Positions 24,676-33,831 of a stretch of 64,000 nt of DNA are shown piece after piece (positions within the stretch are counted from its first letter, which is position 1; the number at the start of each line of letters is the position of its first letter). The translations under genes and the position numbers were made by a program. This DNA is from Streptomyces sp. SS1-1 (lineage in GTDB: Bacteria; Actinomycetota; Actinomycetes; Streptomycetales; Streptomycetaceae): contig NZ_WBXN01000004.1 of NCBI RefSeq assembly GCF_008973465.1, forward strand, positions 5,186,501-5,250,500. The letters are read 5' to 3'. The notes below the pieces were generated by a model. The model did not search any database, had not been told where the DNA came from, and saw nothing but the letters and a program-made list of their open reading frames with translations.

Positions 24676-27090
24676 TTACCTTTCCCGCTTCCTAGCATCC
24701 AGCCGCCTACTAACCTCCTCAATGCCACGGCCTAGTGCAGAAGAGACTGAAGGCCAGTCGAACCCGCCGTCAGGATGGGGAGCGTCCTCCCAGCAAGTAT
24801 CCAAGTAACCAAGGAAGTGACGCGCCCTATCAAGCCTATCCTCGATTGATCGAACGTCGGCGATTATTTCCCTGAAACCCTCATCAAGGATGGGCGTATC
24901 CACCACAACGGCATCTACGTAAACAAACTCGGTGATCAGCTTCCGTAAAATGTAAGCGCCCCTCTGCGTAATACGCAACCGAGTTGGCGCTTCCTCATCC
25001 GCCATGACGAAGTCGCACAGCTTTGCTCGCTCTGCACGCGAGAAAGCAGAACTAATCTGTAGATCGTGATATCCCAGCGACTGCAGGTATGAGAACACCT
25101 CGCTCTGCAGCGCATAGCCCATCTCGGAATGAGGGCTCTGAGAGGATCGCAGGCAATAATCCATCATGTGAGGCATAAGGAAATGCTCGGAGCTATTCAG
25201 TGAAATAACATCAAACATATTAGCAACGAACGAGTTATCTGGCGAGTAGTGTTCGTTGTCTCCGTAGATGACAGCCCGAAGGAATTCGTGAAGCGGGATA
25301 AAATAGGAGCCCTTCTTGATTTTGATCTCAAGAATTTTCCCGGTATCCACATGGCCGCTTCCAACGAAAATGGTCAACAGGTCAAGAGCGTCACGAACGT
25401 TGCCAGCACTAACGTTGTCGATACACTCCGCAAGGGACGGATTACGCTCGATGGAGTCAGCTATTACTTCAATATATTCGCGCAGCAGGTGGCTCTCGAC
25501 GGAAACTCCCTCGCCCGAAAGTGAGAGTCCTCCATCGCGCAACTGATCCAGAGCGAATTCGAGACGCTTCTGTACTACCAGGTCGATACGAGGGGGTGAA
25601 ATAGTGAAGACTCGGTTTTGATAAGCGCTAAGCGATCCTTGCCTTCTACTTTTGTTATAGGTGGAAGGGCGAAGCGTGACGAAGCAAGTGACCGGCCAGG
25701 TTTCGGCCATGCTCTGCGCGATAAGAAATACCTCTTCTTGAAAATCATCTTGACGCTGGTCAATGTTATCCAAGAAAATGACCACGGTTCTGCGCTCGCC
25801 CGTTGTCAGATGTTCGATCGCCTTTTTCAGGTGACCGCTCTTATTTGCGATTTTTGAGGCTAGGAGCTCCACTTCCTTCAGTCGATAGGCGTTCGGATCC
25901 GATTCGCGCAGGAACCCGTAGATACCCTCCCGAAGGGCCAGCAAGTCGCCGTGGTAAATGCCGCGCACAAAGGTATCGCTAGCAAGGTTAACTTGATGCT
26001 TCTCGCGAAGCTGTCGCTCGAAGGAGTCGAGTACGTAGTTCTGCAAGTCGGTACGCAAGGCAGGCTCTCTGCCGAAATCCACGTAGAGGACAATTCCCCG
26101 CTTCAACTCTTCACTTGCCTCTACCGCCACGAGATTCTTGATGAAGCTCGTTTTTCCGACCCCGACATCGCCGAGAAGGATCACGGGTCTTTTCGTCACG
26201 CTTTTCGCCAGTACGGCATTCAGTAGGTCTTTTGATACGCCTTTCTTGTCGCTTGCGGAGGTGACAGTCTTCTTCACTCCCTGCCCAGATGCCGCGTAGC
26301 GATTTTTCAGAATCTCCTTACTGATTAGGGCGTACTGAGACAGGGCGCCGCTGCTGCAGTAGCACTTCTCGATGAAATCATCTTTGAAGTCTTCGTCCTT
26401 GACGAGATCCTGCAGGAAGATCTCGCCTAGAGTCCTAAGTTCGTGTTCTAGTTCATTCCTCTTTTTAACCCCTGGATAGCGCAGAAGCCGACGGGATAGC
26501 TTCTCTGGAGGGGGTGGGAGCGTCTCGCTCGTGACTCGACTTTCCAGGTGTCTACGCTCGATCGCTGGGTAGGACAAGCAATTCCATAGAGTCTGGAAGT
26601 CGTCCTTCATCTCAGCAAGACTACGGAAAACAATCGCACGTCCCTGAGTCGGCGGAATGCCGTCGACTCGACTCCCGATGAACGCCACCAGTTGGCGTCC
26701 GTTGCAAACGACGGCTACGGGAATTCCTCGGCTAGTGCAGTATCCTCCCACTTGCTTTAGCGCGGCGTTCAGGTTTCCGTTACCTCGGGCCAGGGCAGGC
26801 AAAGAGACTTCTCTTGCCTTAGCGTCTAGGGGCAACTCGAAATAGGTGCCCTCCTTTTTCGCCTCGACAATCATCTGCCGCTTAGGTAGTCCGAGGACGT
26901 AGTCGGCATACAAGCCCTCGTGGCTCTCCTCCGGAGTGCATTGCTCTCTAGGCCACTGCAGGGCATCGAAGATGATTCGGTCGATTAGATGTAGACGAGT
27001 GGTTGCCTCATTTCGACTCCTCGACTTGTCGTCGGAGTCGACCAGATCTGAAATAACTTCGAACCCGATCTCATACTTCGACGCGGCCAT
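24676..27090 (-). CDS. PD-(D/E)xK nuclease-like / P-loop NTPase fusion (candidate defence protein)
   Basis: An 804-aa cytoplasmic protein that I do not recognise as a named family. Residues 1–190 look like an HsdR_N-type restriction-endonuclease fold: E28 (RNEATTR), D63 (YADYVLG) and E77-A-K79 (MIVEAKKEG). Residues 300–480 form a STAND/AAA-like NTPase with Walker A GDVGVGKTS (307–315), Walker B VVIFLDNID (436–444) and TLRP (472–475). The C-terminal 320 residues are helical with a winged-helix-like part near 685–720. Base composition is far lower in GC than its neighbours, indicating recent transfer. Start at 27090 follows GGGGGGAC. It is AICE cargo; a defence role is inference. Confidence 0.78.
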   Translation of the reverse strand: MAASKYEIGFEVISDLVDSDDKSRSRNEATTRLHLIDRIIFDALQWPREQCTPEESHEGLYADYVLGLPKRQMIVEAKKEGTYFELPLDAKAREVSLPALARGNGNLNAALKQVGGYCTSRGIPVAVVCNGRQLVAFIGSRVDGIPPTQGRAIVFRSLAEMKDDFQTLWNCLSYPAIERRHLESRVTSETLPPPPEKLSRRLLRYPGVKKRNELEHELRTLGEIFLQDLVKDEDFKDDFIEKCYCSSGALSQYALISKEILKNRYAASGQGVKKTVTSASDKKGVSKDLLNAVLAKSVTKRPVILLGDVGVGKTSFIKNLVAVEASEELKRGIVLYVDFGREPALRTDLQNYVLDSFERQLREKHQVNLASDTFVRGIYHGDLLALREGIYGFLRESDPNAYRLKEVELLASKIANKSGHLKKAIEHLTTGERRTVVIFLDNIDQRQDDFQEEVFLIAQSMAETWPVTCFVTLRPSTYNKSRRQGSLSAYQNRVFTISPPRIDLVVQKRLEFALDQLRDGGLSLSGEGVSVESHLLREYIEVIADSIERNPSLAECIDNVSAGNVRDALDLLTIFVGSGHVDTGKILEIKIKKGSYFIPLHEFLRAVIYGDNEHYSPDNSFVANMFDVISLNSSEHFLMPHMMDYCLRSSQSPHSEMGYALQSEVFSYLQSLGYHDLQISSAFSRAERAKLCDFVMADEEAPTRLRITQRGAYILRKLITEFVYVDAVVVDTPILDEGFREIIADVRSIEDRLDRARHFLGYLDTCWEDAPHPDGGFDWPSVSSALGRGIEEVSRRLDARKRER

Positions 27091-27419
27091 GACCCGTCCC
27101 CCCTGCTGACCAAAGCTCAGGTGGGTCATGGTAGCCAGCACTGAGCGCTTCGCACCTGCATCAGGTTGAAATTACTTACGGCCTCGTCGCCCACCTCGGC
27201 AGTGCACACATGCTCTGCTCTGGTGCTGAGACGTGCCACACCGTGGGCTCCAGGGCTTGCTCTGGAGCGAACACACCAGCACTGTGACGTGTGGTGGTGT
27301 GACGGCAAGGGCGGTGAAAGGTCGGCAGCGCAGCAGGGCGTCGGCGTCCGCCGATCGCGCTGACCTGGTCAGACATGCCCACATCTTCTAAGCACCAGTC
27401 CCAGGGCCATGATCTACCG
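27091..27419. other. Structured intergenic region between cargo gene and S1-domain gene
   Basis: About 330 bp with no convincing gene. It contains a hairpin with a 7-bp stem (GCTCCAG / CTGGAGC, about 27247–27268) and several related GTGTGG/CCACAC stretches around 27230–27302. It must hold the divergent promoters of the cargo gene and the S1-domain gene. No tRNA could be folded. Confidence 0.4.
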
Positions 27420-27737
27420 ATGGATGAGTACGCGTGGCCTACGGGTCCTGAGGTGCCCGCCGCGGACTTGGTGCGGAGCAGTTGGGAGGCAACCGTCGCG
27501 GCCCTGCCTATAGAGGCCCGGGTCACCGGAGAGGTCATCGGTCGCCGGCCCTTCGGCGTCTTCATACGGATAGTCGGCGTGCCGCACGCCGTAGCGCTGG
27601 CGGAGATCACGGCCATGCCGCAGGGGATGGACCTCCCGGCCCTGGGCACCTTCGTCAGTGGGGCGGTCTACTGGCACACCGCACATAACCACCAGGTCAA
27701 GGTCCGGCTCGACGAGTGGCAGGCGGCCGACGAGTGA
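27420..27737 (+). CDS. Small S1-like RNA-binding domain protein
   Basis: A 105-aa protein (120 aa if the ATG at 27375 is used). Residues 30–95 follow the S1/OB-fold pattern: ARVTGEVIGRRPFGVFIRIV, then ALAEITAMPQG, GTFVSGAVYWH and KVRLDEW. It could bind RNA or single-stranded DNA. No strong ribosome binding site precedes either start. It is the last element gene before attR and ends next to a putative integrase arm site. Confidence 0.6.
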   Translation: MDEYAWPTGPEVPAADLVRSSWEATVAALPIEARVTGEVIGRRPFGVFIRIVGVPHAVALAEITAMPQGMDLPALGTFVSGAVYWHTAHNHQVKVRLDEWQAADE

Positions 27738-27744
27738 TCGCTGC

Positions 27745-27763
27745 TGGGCCGTCCCTGGGCCGT
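27745..27763 (+). repeat. Putative integrase arm site, right copy
   Basis: 19 bp identical to 14808–14826, same orientation, 73 bp from the attR core. The DNA from here to the core is a diverged copy of the host sequence at 14611–14690. Confidence 0.5.
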
Positions 27764-27836
27764 GCGAGGTTGGCCGACGATGACAGACGGCACCCGTGGG
27801 TGACCGCCCCCACCCCGCTCCGGCCTGGGCATCCAG

Positions 27837-27882
27837 AGTTGATCTGCCACACTGGAAGGGTTATGCCTGCACCCGGAGAACT
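27837..27882 (+). repeat. attR core, contains rlmN start codon
   Basis: 46 bp identical to 14691–14736. It includes GGAAGGG and the ATG at 27863 that now starts the functional rlmN. Confidence 0.9.
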
Positions 27883-28969
27883 CACATTCGTCGCCCCGCG
27901 CGGAGCCAAGAAGCCGCCGCGGCATCTTGCCGATCTCACGCCCGGTGAGCGCAAGGACGCCGTCGCCGCGATCGGCGAGAAGCCGTTTCGTGCCAAGCAG
28001 CTCTCGCAGCACTACTTCGCGCGGTACGCGCACGATCCGGAGCAGTGGACCGACATCCCCGCCGGGTCCCGCGCCAAGCTGCGGGAGGAGCTGTTTCCCG
28101 AGCTGATGAGCGTCGTGCGGCATCTGTCGACCGACGAGGGGACCACGCGCAAGACGCTGTGGCGGCTGTTCGACGGGACGCTCGTGGAGTCCGTGCTGAT
28201 GCGGTACCCGGACCGGGTCACCATGTGCATCAGTTCGCAGGCCGGGTGCGGGATGAACTGCCCCTTCTGCGCGACCGGCCAGGCCGGCCTCGACCGGAAT
28301 CTGTCCACCGCCGAGATCGTCCATCAGATCGTCGACGGGATGCGGGCGCTCCGGGACGGGGAGGTTCCCGGGGGGCCGGCCCGGCTGTCCAACATCGTCT
28401 TCATGGGGATGGGTGAGCCGCTCGCCAACTACAAGCGTGTCGTCGGGGCCATCCGGCGGCTCACCGATCCGGAGCCGGACGGGCTGGGGCTCTCGCAGCG
28501 GGGGATCACCGTCTCGACCGTCGGGCTCGTGCCTGCCATTCACCGGTTCGCCGATGAGGGGTTCAAGTGCCGGCTCGCCATCTCGCTGCACGCCCCCGAC
28601 GACGAGCTGCGCGACACCCTCGTCCCCGTGAACACGCGGTGGAAGGTGCGGGAGGTGCTGGACGCCGGGTGGGAGTACGCGGCCCGGTCCGGTCGCCGGC
28701 TGTCCATCGAGTACGCGCTCATCCGGGACATCAACGACCAGGCCTGGCGTGGTGACCGGCTCGGGCGGCTGCTCAAGGGCAAGCCCGTGCATGTGAATCT
28801 GATTCCGCTGAACCCGACGCCGGGATCGAAGTGGACCGCCTCGCGGCCCGAGGACGAGAAGGCGTTCGTCGAGGCCATCGCCGCGCACGGTGTGCCGGTG
28901 ACGATCCGGGACACCCGTGGTCAGGAGATCGACGGGGCGTGTGGTCAGCTCGCCGCCACCGAGCGGTAG
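27863..28969 (+). CDS. rlmN: 23S rRNA (adenine2503-C2)-methyltransferase RlmN
   Basis: A 368-aa radical-SAM methyltransferase that methylates C2 of A2503 in 23S rRNA (and A37 of some tRNAs). The [4Fe-4S] motif CGMNCPFC lies near residues 129–136, FMGMGEPLANY near 180–190, and the C-terminal catalytic cysteine is C360 (DGACGQL). The AICE integrated across its first codons, but the repeat restores the MPAPGEL start, so the protein is intact. Promoter and leader are now element DNA, a diverged copy of the original. Confidence 0.96.
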   Translation: MPAPGELTFVAPRGAKKPPRHLADLTPGERKDAVAAIGEKPFRAKQLSQHYFARYAHDPEQWTDIPAGSRAKLREELFPELMSVVRHLSTDEGTTRKTLWRLFDGTLVESVLMRYPDRVTMCISSQAGCGMNCPFCATGQAGLDRNLSTAEIVHQIVDGMRALRDGEVPGGPARLSNIVFMGMGEPLANYKRVVGAIRRLTDPEPDGLGLSQRGITVSTVGLVPAIHRFADEGFKCRLAISLHAPDDELRDTLVPVNTRWKVREVLDAGWEYAARSGRRLSIEYALIRDINDQAWRGDRLGRLLKGKPVHVNLIPLNPTPGSKWTASRPEDEKAFVEAIAAHGVPVTIRDTRGQEIDGACGQLAATER

Positions 28970-28998
28970 TCTGACCGGCGTCAACACATCTGCATATT

Positions 28999-29087
28999 CC
29001 GACAGGGGAGCGCCACAGCGCTGAGAGTGCGGCACCGGCCGCAGACCCTCCGAACCTGGCCCAGGTCATTCTGGGTAGGGAGATCGG
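28999..29087 (+). promoter_or_regulatory. TPP riboswitch (THI element)
   Basis: Conserved THI-box blocks appear in order: AGGGGAGC, GCTGAGAGTGCGGC, GACCCTCCGAACCTGG and TAGGGAGATC, closed by a CCGA/TCGG P1 stem. It lies upstream of a thiamine-type ABC transporter operon and should lower its expression when thiamine pyrophosphate binds. Confidence 0.92.
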
Positions 29088-29106
29088 TCATCACTCGAGC
29101 TGTTGC

Positions 29107-29144
29107 GCCCTGCCCGAGCCCCTCCCCGGGGCCACGGGCAGGGC
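29107..29144 (+). promoter_or_regulatory. Expression-platform hairpin of the TPP riboswitch
   Basis: A 10-bp stem (GCCCTGCCCG / CGGGCAGGGC) between the aptamer and the start codon. It has no T-run but ends 22 nt before the AGGAGG site, so it may act in termination or in masking the ribosome binding site. Confidence 0.6.
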
Positions 29145-29178
29145 CGCGTCTCTTCCTGGTCACTCCAGGAGGAATCAA

Positions 29179-30270
29179 GTGGGCATCACCAAGAAGGTCA
29201 CGGTCCTGGCCGTTGGGCTGGGGCTCGTCACGCTGGCCGGCTGCGGGTCGTCCGACGGCTCCGGCGACGGCAGCGGCAGCGGCGGCGGTTCCCGGACCGT
29301 CACCCTCGTCAGCCACAACTCGTGGGCCGTGTCCAAGGACGTCCTCGCCGCCTTCGAGAAGCAGTCCGGCTACAAGGTCCGGGTCCTCAAGGACGGCGAC
29401 GCCGGGCAGGCCGTCAACAAGGCCGTCCTGACCAAGGACAACCCCCAGGGCGACGTCTTCTTCGGCGTCGACAACACCCTGCTGTCCCGGGCCCTCGACA
29501 ACGGCCTGTTCCAGTCGTACGAGGCCAAGGGCTCCGGCAAGGTCGCGCCTGAGTTCCGGGTCGACCAGGACAAGCACCGCGTCACCCCCGTCGACACCGG
29601 CGACGTCTGCGTCAACTACGACAAGGCGTACTTCAGCGAGCACAAGCTCACCCCGCCGACCTCGTTCGACGACCTGGTCAAGCCCGCGTACAAAGACCTC
29701 CTCGTCACCGAGAACGCCTCGACCTCCTCGCCCGGCCTGGGCTTCCTGCTCGGCACCGCCGCCAAGTACGGCGACGACGGTTGGCAGGACTACTGGAAGA
29801 AGCTGAAGGCCAACGGCGTCAAGGTCGTCGACGGCTGGGAGCAGGCGTACAACGAGGAGTTCTCCGGTTCCGCCGGCGGCAAGAAGGCCAAGGGTGACCG
29901 GCCGCTCGTCGTCTCGTACGCCTCCTCGCCGCCCGCCGAGGTGATCTACGCCGACCCGCGGCCCTCGGACGCGCCGACGGGGGTCGTGGAGGGCACCTGC
30001 TTCCGGCAGGTCGAGTACGCCGGTCTGCTCAGCAACGCCAAGAACGCCGAGGGCGGCAAGGCGCTGATCGACTTCCTGCTGTCCGAGACGTTCCAGGCCG
30101 ACATGCCGATGAACATGTTCGTGTACCCGGTGCGCGAGGGCGCCCAGGTGCCGAAGGAGTTCACCGAGTACGGGCCGGCGGCGAAGAACCCCGAGACCAT
30201 GGAGCCGGCGAAGATCGCCGCCCACCGTGACGACTGGGTCAAGTCGTGGACCTCGCTCGTCCTCAGGTAA
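29179..30270 (+). CDS. Thiamine ABC transporter substrate-binding lipoprotein
   Basis: A 363-aa lipoprotein of the ThiB/iron-type binding protein family. The lipobox LAGC places the lipidated cysteine at residue 22. The mature protein has a periplasmic-binding fold (FFGVDNTLLSRALDNGLF near 95–112, TGDVCVNYDKAYF near 143–155). It delivers thiamine or a phosphate ester to the permease. Specificity is inferred from the TPP riboswitch upstream. GTG start follows AGGAGG at 6 nt. Its end overlaps the permease start. Confidence 0.9.
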   Translation: MGITKKVTVLAVGLGLVTLAGCGSSDGSGDGSGSGGGSRTVTLVSHNSWAVSKDVLAAFEKQSGYKVRVLKDGDAGQAVNKAVLTKDNPQGDVFFGVDNTLLSRALDNGLFQSYEAKGSGKVAPEFRVDQDKHRVTPVDTGDVCVNYDKAYFSEHKLTPPTSFDDLVKPAYKDLLVTENASTSSPGLGFLLGTAAKYGDDGWQDYWKKLKANGVKVVDGWEQAYNEEFSGSAGGKKAKGDRPLVVSYASSPPAEVIYADPRPSDAPTGVVEGTCFRQVEYAGLLSNAKNAEGGKALIDFLLSETFQADMPMNMFVYPVREGAQVPKEFTEYGPAAKNPETMEPAKIAAHRDDWVKSWTSLVLR

Positions 30271-31913
30271 AGGGGCGCCGTACGCGGGGCGCGGCGGCGC
30301 GGCTCGGTCTCGTGGCCGTGCCCGTCGCGTTCTTCGCGGTCTTCTTCGCCTACCCGGTCGCCGCGATCGTCGCGCGCGGCCTGCACGTCGACGGGGTGTG
30401 GCGGTTCGGGCGGCTGTGGGACGTGCTCGGGCAGTCCGACATCCGGCACGTGCTGTGGTTCACCACCTGGCAGGCCCTCGCCTCCACCGCGCTCACCCTG
30501 CTGATCGCGCTGCCCGGCGCCTATGTCTTCGCCCGCTTCGACTTCCCCGGCAAACAGGTCCTGCGGGCCGTGGTGACCGTGCCGTTCGTGCTGCCCACGG
30601 TCGTCGTCGGCACGGCGTTCCTCGCGCTCGTCGGCCGCGGCGGGCTGCTGGACGAACTGTGGGGCGTACGGCTGGACACCACCGTGTGGGCGATCCTGCT
30701 CGCGCACGTCTTCTTCAACTACGCCGTCGTCGTACGGACGGTGGGCGGTCTGTGGGCCCAGCTGGACCCCCGGCAGGAGGAGGCCGCCCGGATGCTCGGG
30801 GCGTCCCGCTGGACCGCCTGGCGGACCGTCACGCTGCCGGCGCTCGGGCCCGCCGTGGCCGCCGCCGCGCTCATGGTCTTCCTGTTCACCTTCACGTCCT
30901 TCGGCGTGGTCCAGATCCTCGGCGGTCCGGCCTTCTCCACCCTGGAGGTCGAGATCTACCGGCAGACCTCCGAGATCTTCGACCTGTCCACGGCCGCCGT
31001 GCTGACGATCGTGCAGTTCGCGGCTGTCGGCTCGATCCTCGCCGTGCACGCGTGGACCGTACGGCGGCGGGAGAGCACCCTGCGGCTCGTCGACGCGGCC
31101 CGGACGGCGCGGCGGCCGCGCGGGGCCGGGCAGTGGGCGCTGCTGGCCGGTGTCCTGGCCGTCATCGCCGTCCTTCTGCTGCTGCCGCTGGCCGTGCTGG
31201 TGCGGCGGTCGCTGGACGCACCCCGCTTCGGCTACTACCGGGCGCTCACCGAGTCCGACGGCGGGGTCTTCCTCGTCGCGCCGATCGAGGCGATCGGCAA
31301 CTCCCTCCAGTACGCCGTCGTCGCCACCCTCATCGCCGTGCTGGTCGGCGGGCCGGCGGCGGCCGCGCTGAGCCGGCGGGACGCGGGCCGGTTCGTCCGG
31401 GGCTTCGACGCGCTGCTGATGCTGCCGCTCGGGGTGTCCGCGGTGACCGTCGGGTTCGGGTTCCTGATCTCCCTGGACGAGCCGCCGCTCGATCTGAGGA
31501 GCAGCTGGATCCTGGTGCCGCTCGCGCAGGCGCTGGTCGGGGTGCCCTTCGTCGTGCGGACGATGCTGCCCGTGCTGCGGGCCGTCGACGACCGGCTGCG
31601 GGAGGCCGCCGCGGTGCTCGGCGCCTCGCCCTGGCGGGTGTGGCGGGAGATCGACCTGCCGATGGTGCGCCGGGCGCTGCTGATCGCGGCCGGGTTCGCG
31701 TTCGCGGTGTCGCTCGGCGAGTTCGGCGCGACCGTGTTCATCGCGCGCCCCGACAACCCGACGCTGCCGGTCGCGGTGGCCCGGCTGCTGGGACGCGCGG
31801 GGGACCTCAACTACGGCCAGGCGATGGCCCTTTCGACGGTGCTGATGGTGGTGTGCGCGGTGGCGCTCCTGGTGCTGGAGCGGCTGCGCACCGACCGGAC
31901 GGGGGAGTTCTAG
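30246..31913 (+). CDS. Thiamine ABC transporter permease (ThiP-like, fused)
   Basis: A 555-aa double-length permease with about twelve membrane segments. Each half carries an EAA loop that contacts the ATPase: EEAARMLGASRWTAWRTVTL near 178–197 and REAAAVLGASPWRVWREIDL near 452–471. This fused arrangement is typical of ThiP and iron permeases. The GTG start lies 25 bp inside the binding-protein gene. Its TAG is followed directly by the ATPase ATG. Confidence 0.9.
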   Translation: MDLARPQVKGRRTRGAAARLGLVAVPVAFFAVFFAYPVAAIVARGLHVDGVWRFGRLWDVLGQSDIRHVLWFTTWQALASTALTLLIALPGAYVFARFDFPGKQVLRAVVTVPFVLPTVVVGTAFLALVGRGGLLDELWGVRLDTTVWAILLAHVFFNYAVVVRTVGGLWAQLDPRQEEAARMLGASRWTAWRTVTLPALGPAVAAAALMVFLFTFTSFGVVQILGGPAFSTLEVEIYRQTSEIFDLSTAAVLTIVQFAAVGSILAVHAWTVRRRESTLRLVDAARTARRPRGAGQWALLAGVLAVIAVLLLLPLAVLVRRSLDAPRFGYYRALTESDGGVFLVAPIEAIGNSLQYAVVATLIAVLVGGPAAAALSRRDAGRFVRGFDALLMLPLGVSAVTVGFGFLISLDEPPLDLRSSWILVPLAQALVGVPFVVRTMLPVLRAVDDRLREAAAVLGASPWRVWREIDLPMVRRALLIAAGFAFAVSLGEFGATVFIARPDNPTLPVAVARLLGRAGDLNYGQAMALSTVLMVVCAVALLVLERLRTDRTGEF

Positions 31914-32933
<1,020 letters not shown>

Positions 32934-32957
32934 TCATCCGGACCGTAGGGTGCGGGC

Positions 32958-33755
32958 ATGACGCTGCTCGCACATGATCGCTACTGCGACGAGATAGATC
33001 ACCAGGTCGGTCTGCTGAGGGCGGTGGTGACCTCCGGTGCCGATCTGTCGGCCACCGTGCCGACCTGCCCCGACTGGTCGCTGGAGCAGCTCGTCCGGCA
33101 CACGGGGGAGGCCCTGCGCTGGGTGGAGCTGATGGTGCGGACACGCGCCGCGGAGGAGATCCCGGAGGAGACCGTGCCGGGCGCCCAGGGGCCCGACGCG
33201 CAGGGCGACCCCGCCGCGCTCGACGCCTGGCTGGCGGAGACCGGCGACATGCTCGTCGGCACGCTGCGGGAGGCCGGTCCGGACACCGGCGTGTGGTCGT
33301 GGGCCGGGATCCCCACCTCCGGCTTCTGGGCCCGCCGCATGACGCACGAACTCACCGTCCACCGCGCCGACGCCACGCTGGCCGCCGGTCTGCCGTACGA
33401 GGTGGCGCCGGAGATCGCGGCCGACGCGATCGACGAGTGGCTGGAGATCGTGCAATGGGCGCAGCGGACCATCCCCGACGACCCCTCGCGCGAGCTGCGC
33501 AGGCCCGGCGCGAGCATCCATCTGCACGCCACCGACCCCGTGCCCGGCGTCGACGCCGAGTGGTTCGTCGACCTGGACGGGGAGGCGATCGAGTGGCGGC
33601 GCGGCCACGAGAAGGCGACGGTCGCGCTGCGCGGCACGCTCACCGACGTCCTGCTGGCGTTCTACCGCCGACTGCCGCTGGACGACGCCCGGTTGGAGGT
33701 CCTCGGCGAGCGGGAGCTGCTGGAGTTCTGGCTGGAGCGGGCGACGTTCGGCTGA
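32958..33755 (+). CDS. Maleylpyruvate isomerase family mycothiol-dependent protein
   Basis: A 265-aa protein with the MDMPI N-terminal domain: CPDWSLEQLVRHTGEALRWVE near 37–57, ending in a helical bundle with the conserved HELTVHRADA near 128–137. The C-terminal ~80 residues form the SCP2-like lobe. The family uses mycothiol or other thiols in isomerase or transferase reactions; the substrate is unknown. A TAGGGT −10-like hexamer ends 6 nt before the ATG, with no ribosome binding site, so the transcript may be leaderless. Confidence 0.87.
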   Translation: MTLLAHDRYCDEIDHQVGLLRAVVTSGADLSATVPTCPDWSLEQLVRHTGEALRWVELMVRTRAAEEIPEETVPGAQGPDAQGDPAALDAWLAETGDMLVGTLREAGPDTGVWSWAGIPTSGFWARRMTHELTVHRADATLAAGLPYEVAPEIAADAIDEWLEIVQWAQRTIPDDPSRELRRPGASIHLHATDPVPGVDAEWFVDLDGEAIEWRRGHEKATVALRGTLTDVLLAFYRRLPLDDARLEVLGERELLEFWLERATFG

Positions 33756-33831
33756 GGCCCGCGCCCGGCAACGACTGCGGCCCGCCCCCGGGGACGGGGA
33801 CGGGCCGCAGCGGTGTCACGGAAGGGCCGGA

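Larger units (their letters stand above)
14691..27882. mobile_element. Integrated pSAM2-type AICE at rlmN
   Basis: About 13.2 kb bounded by a perfect 46-bp direct repeat. It carries the full actinomycete integrative and conjugative element set on the minus strand: tyrosine integrase, excisionase, HUH rolling-circle Rep, small transfer/spread proteins, an FtsK-type TraSA, a pra-like protein and a GntR repressor. A Pif-type Nudix gene runs divergently. The right part holds an IS5-type transposase gene, a low-GC nuclease–NTPase cargo gene and an S1-domain gene. The modules needed for integration, replication and transfer all look intact, so it may still excise. Confidence 0.92.
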
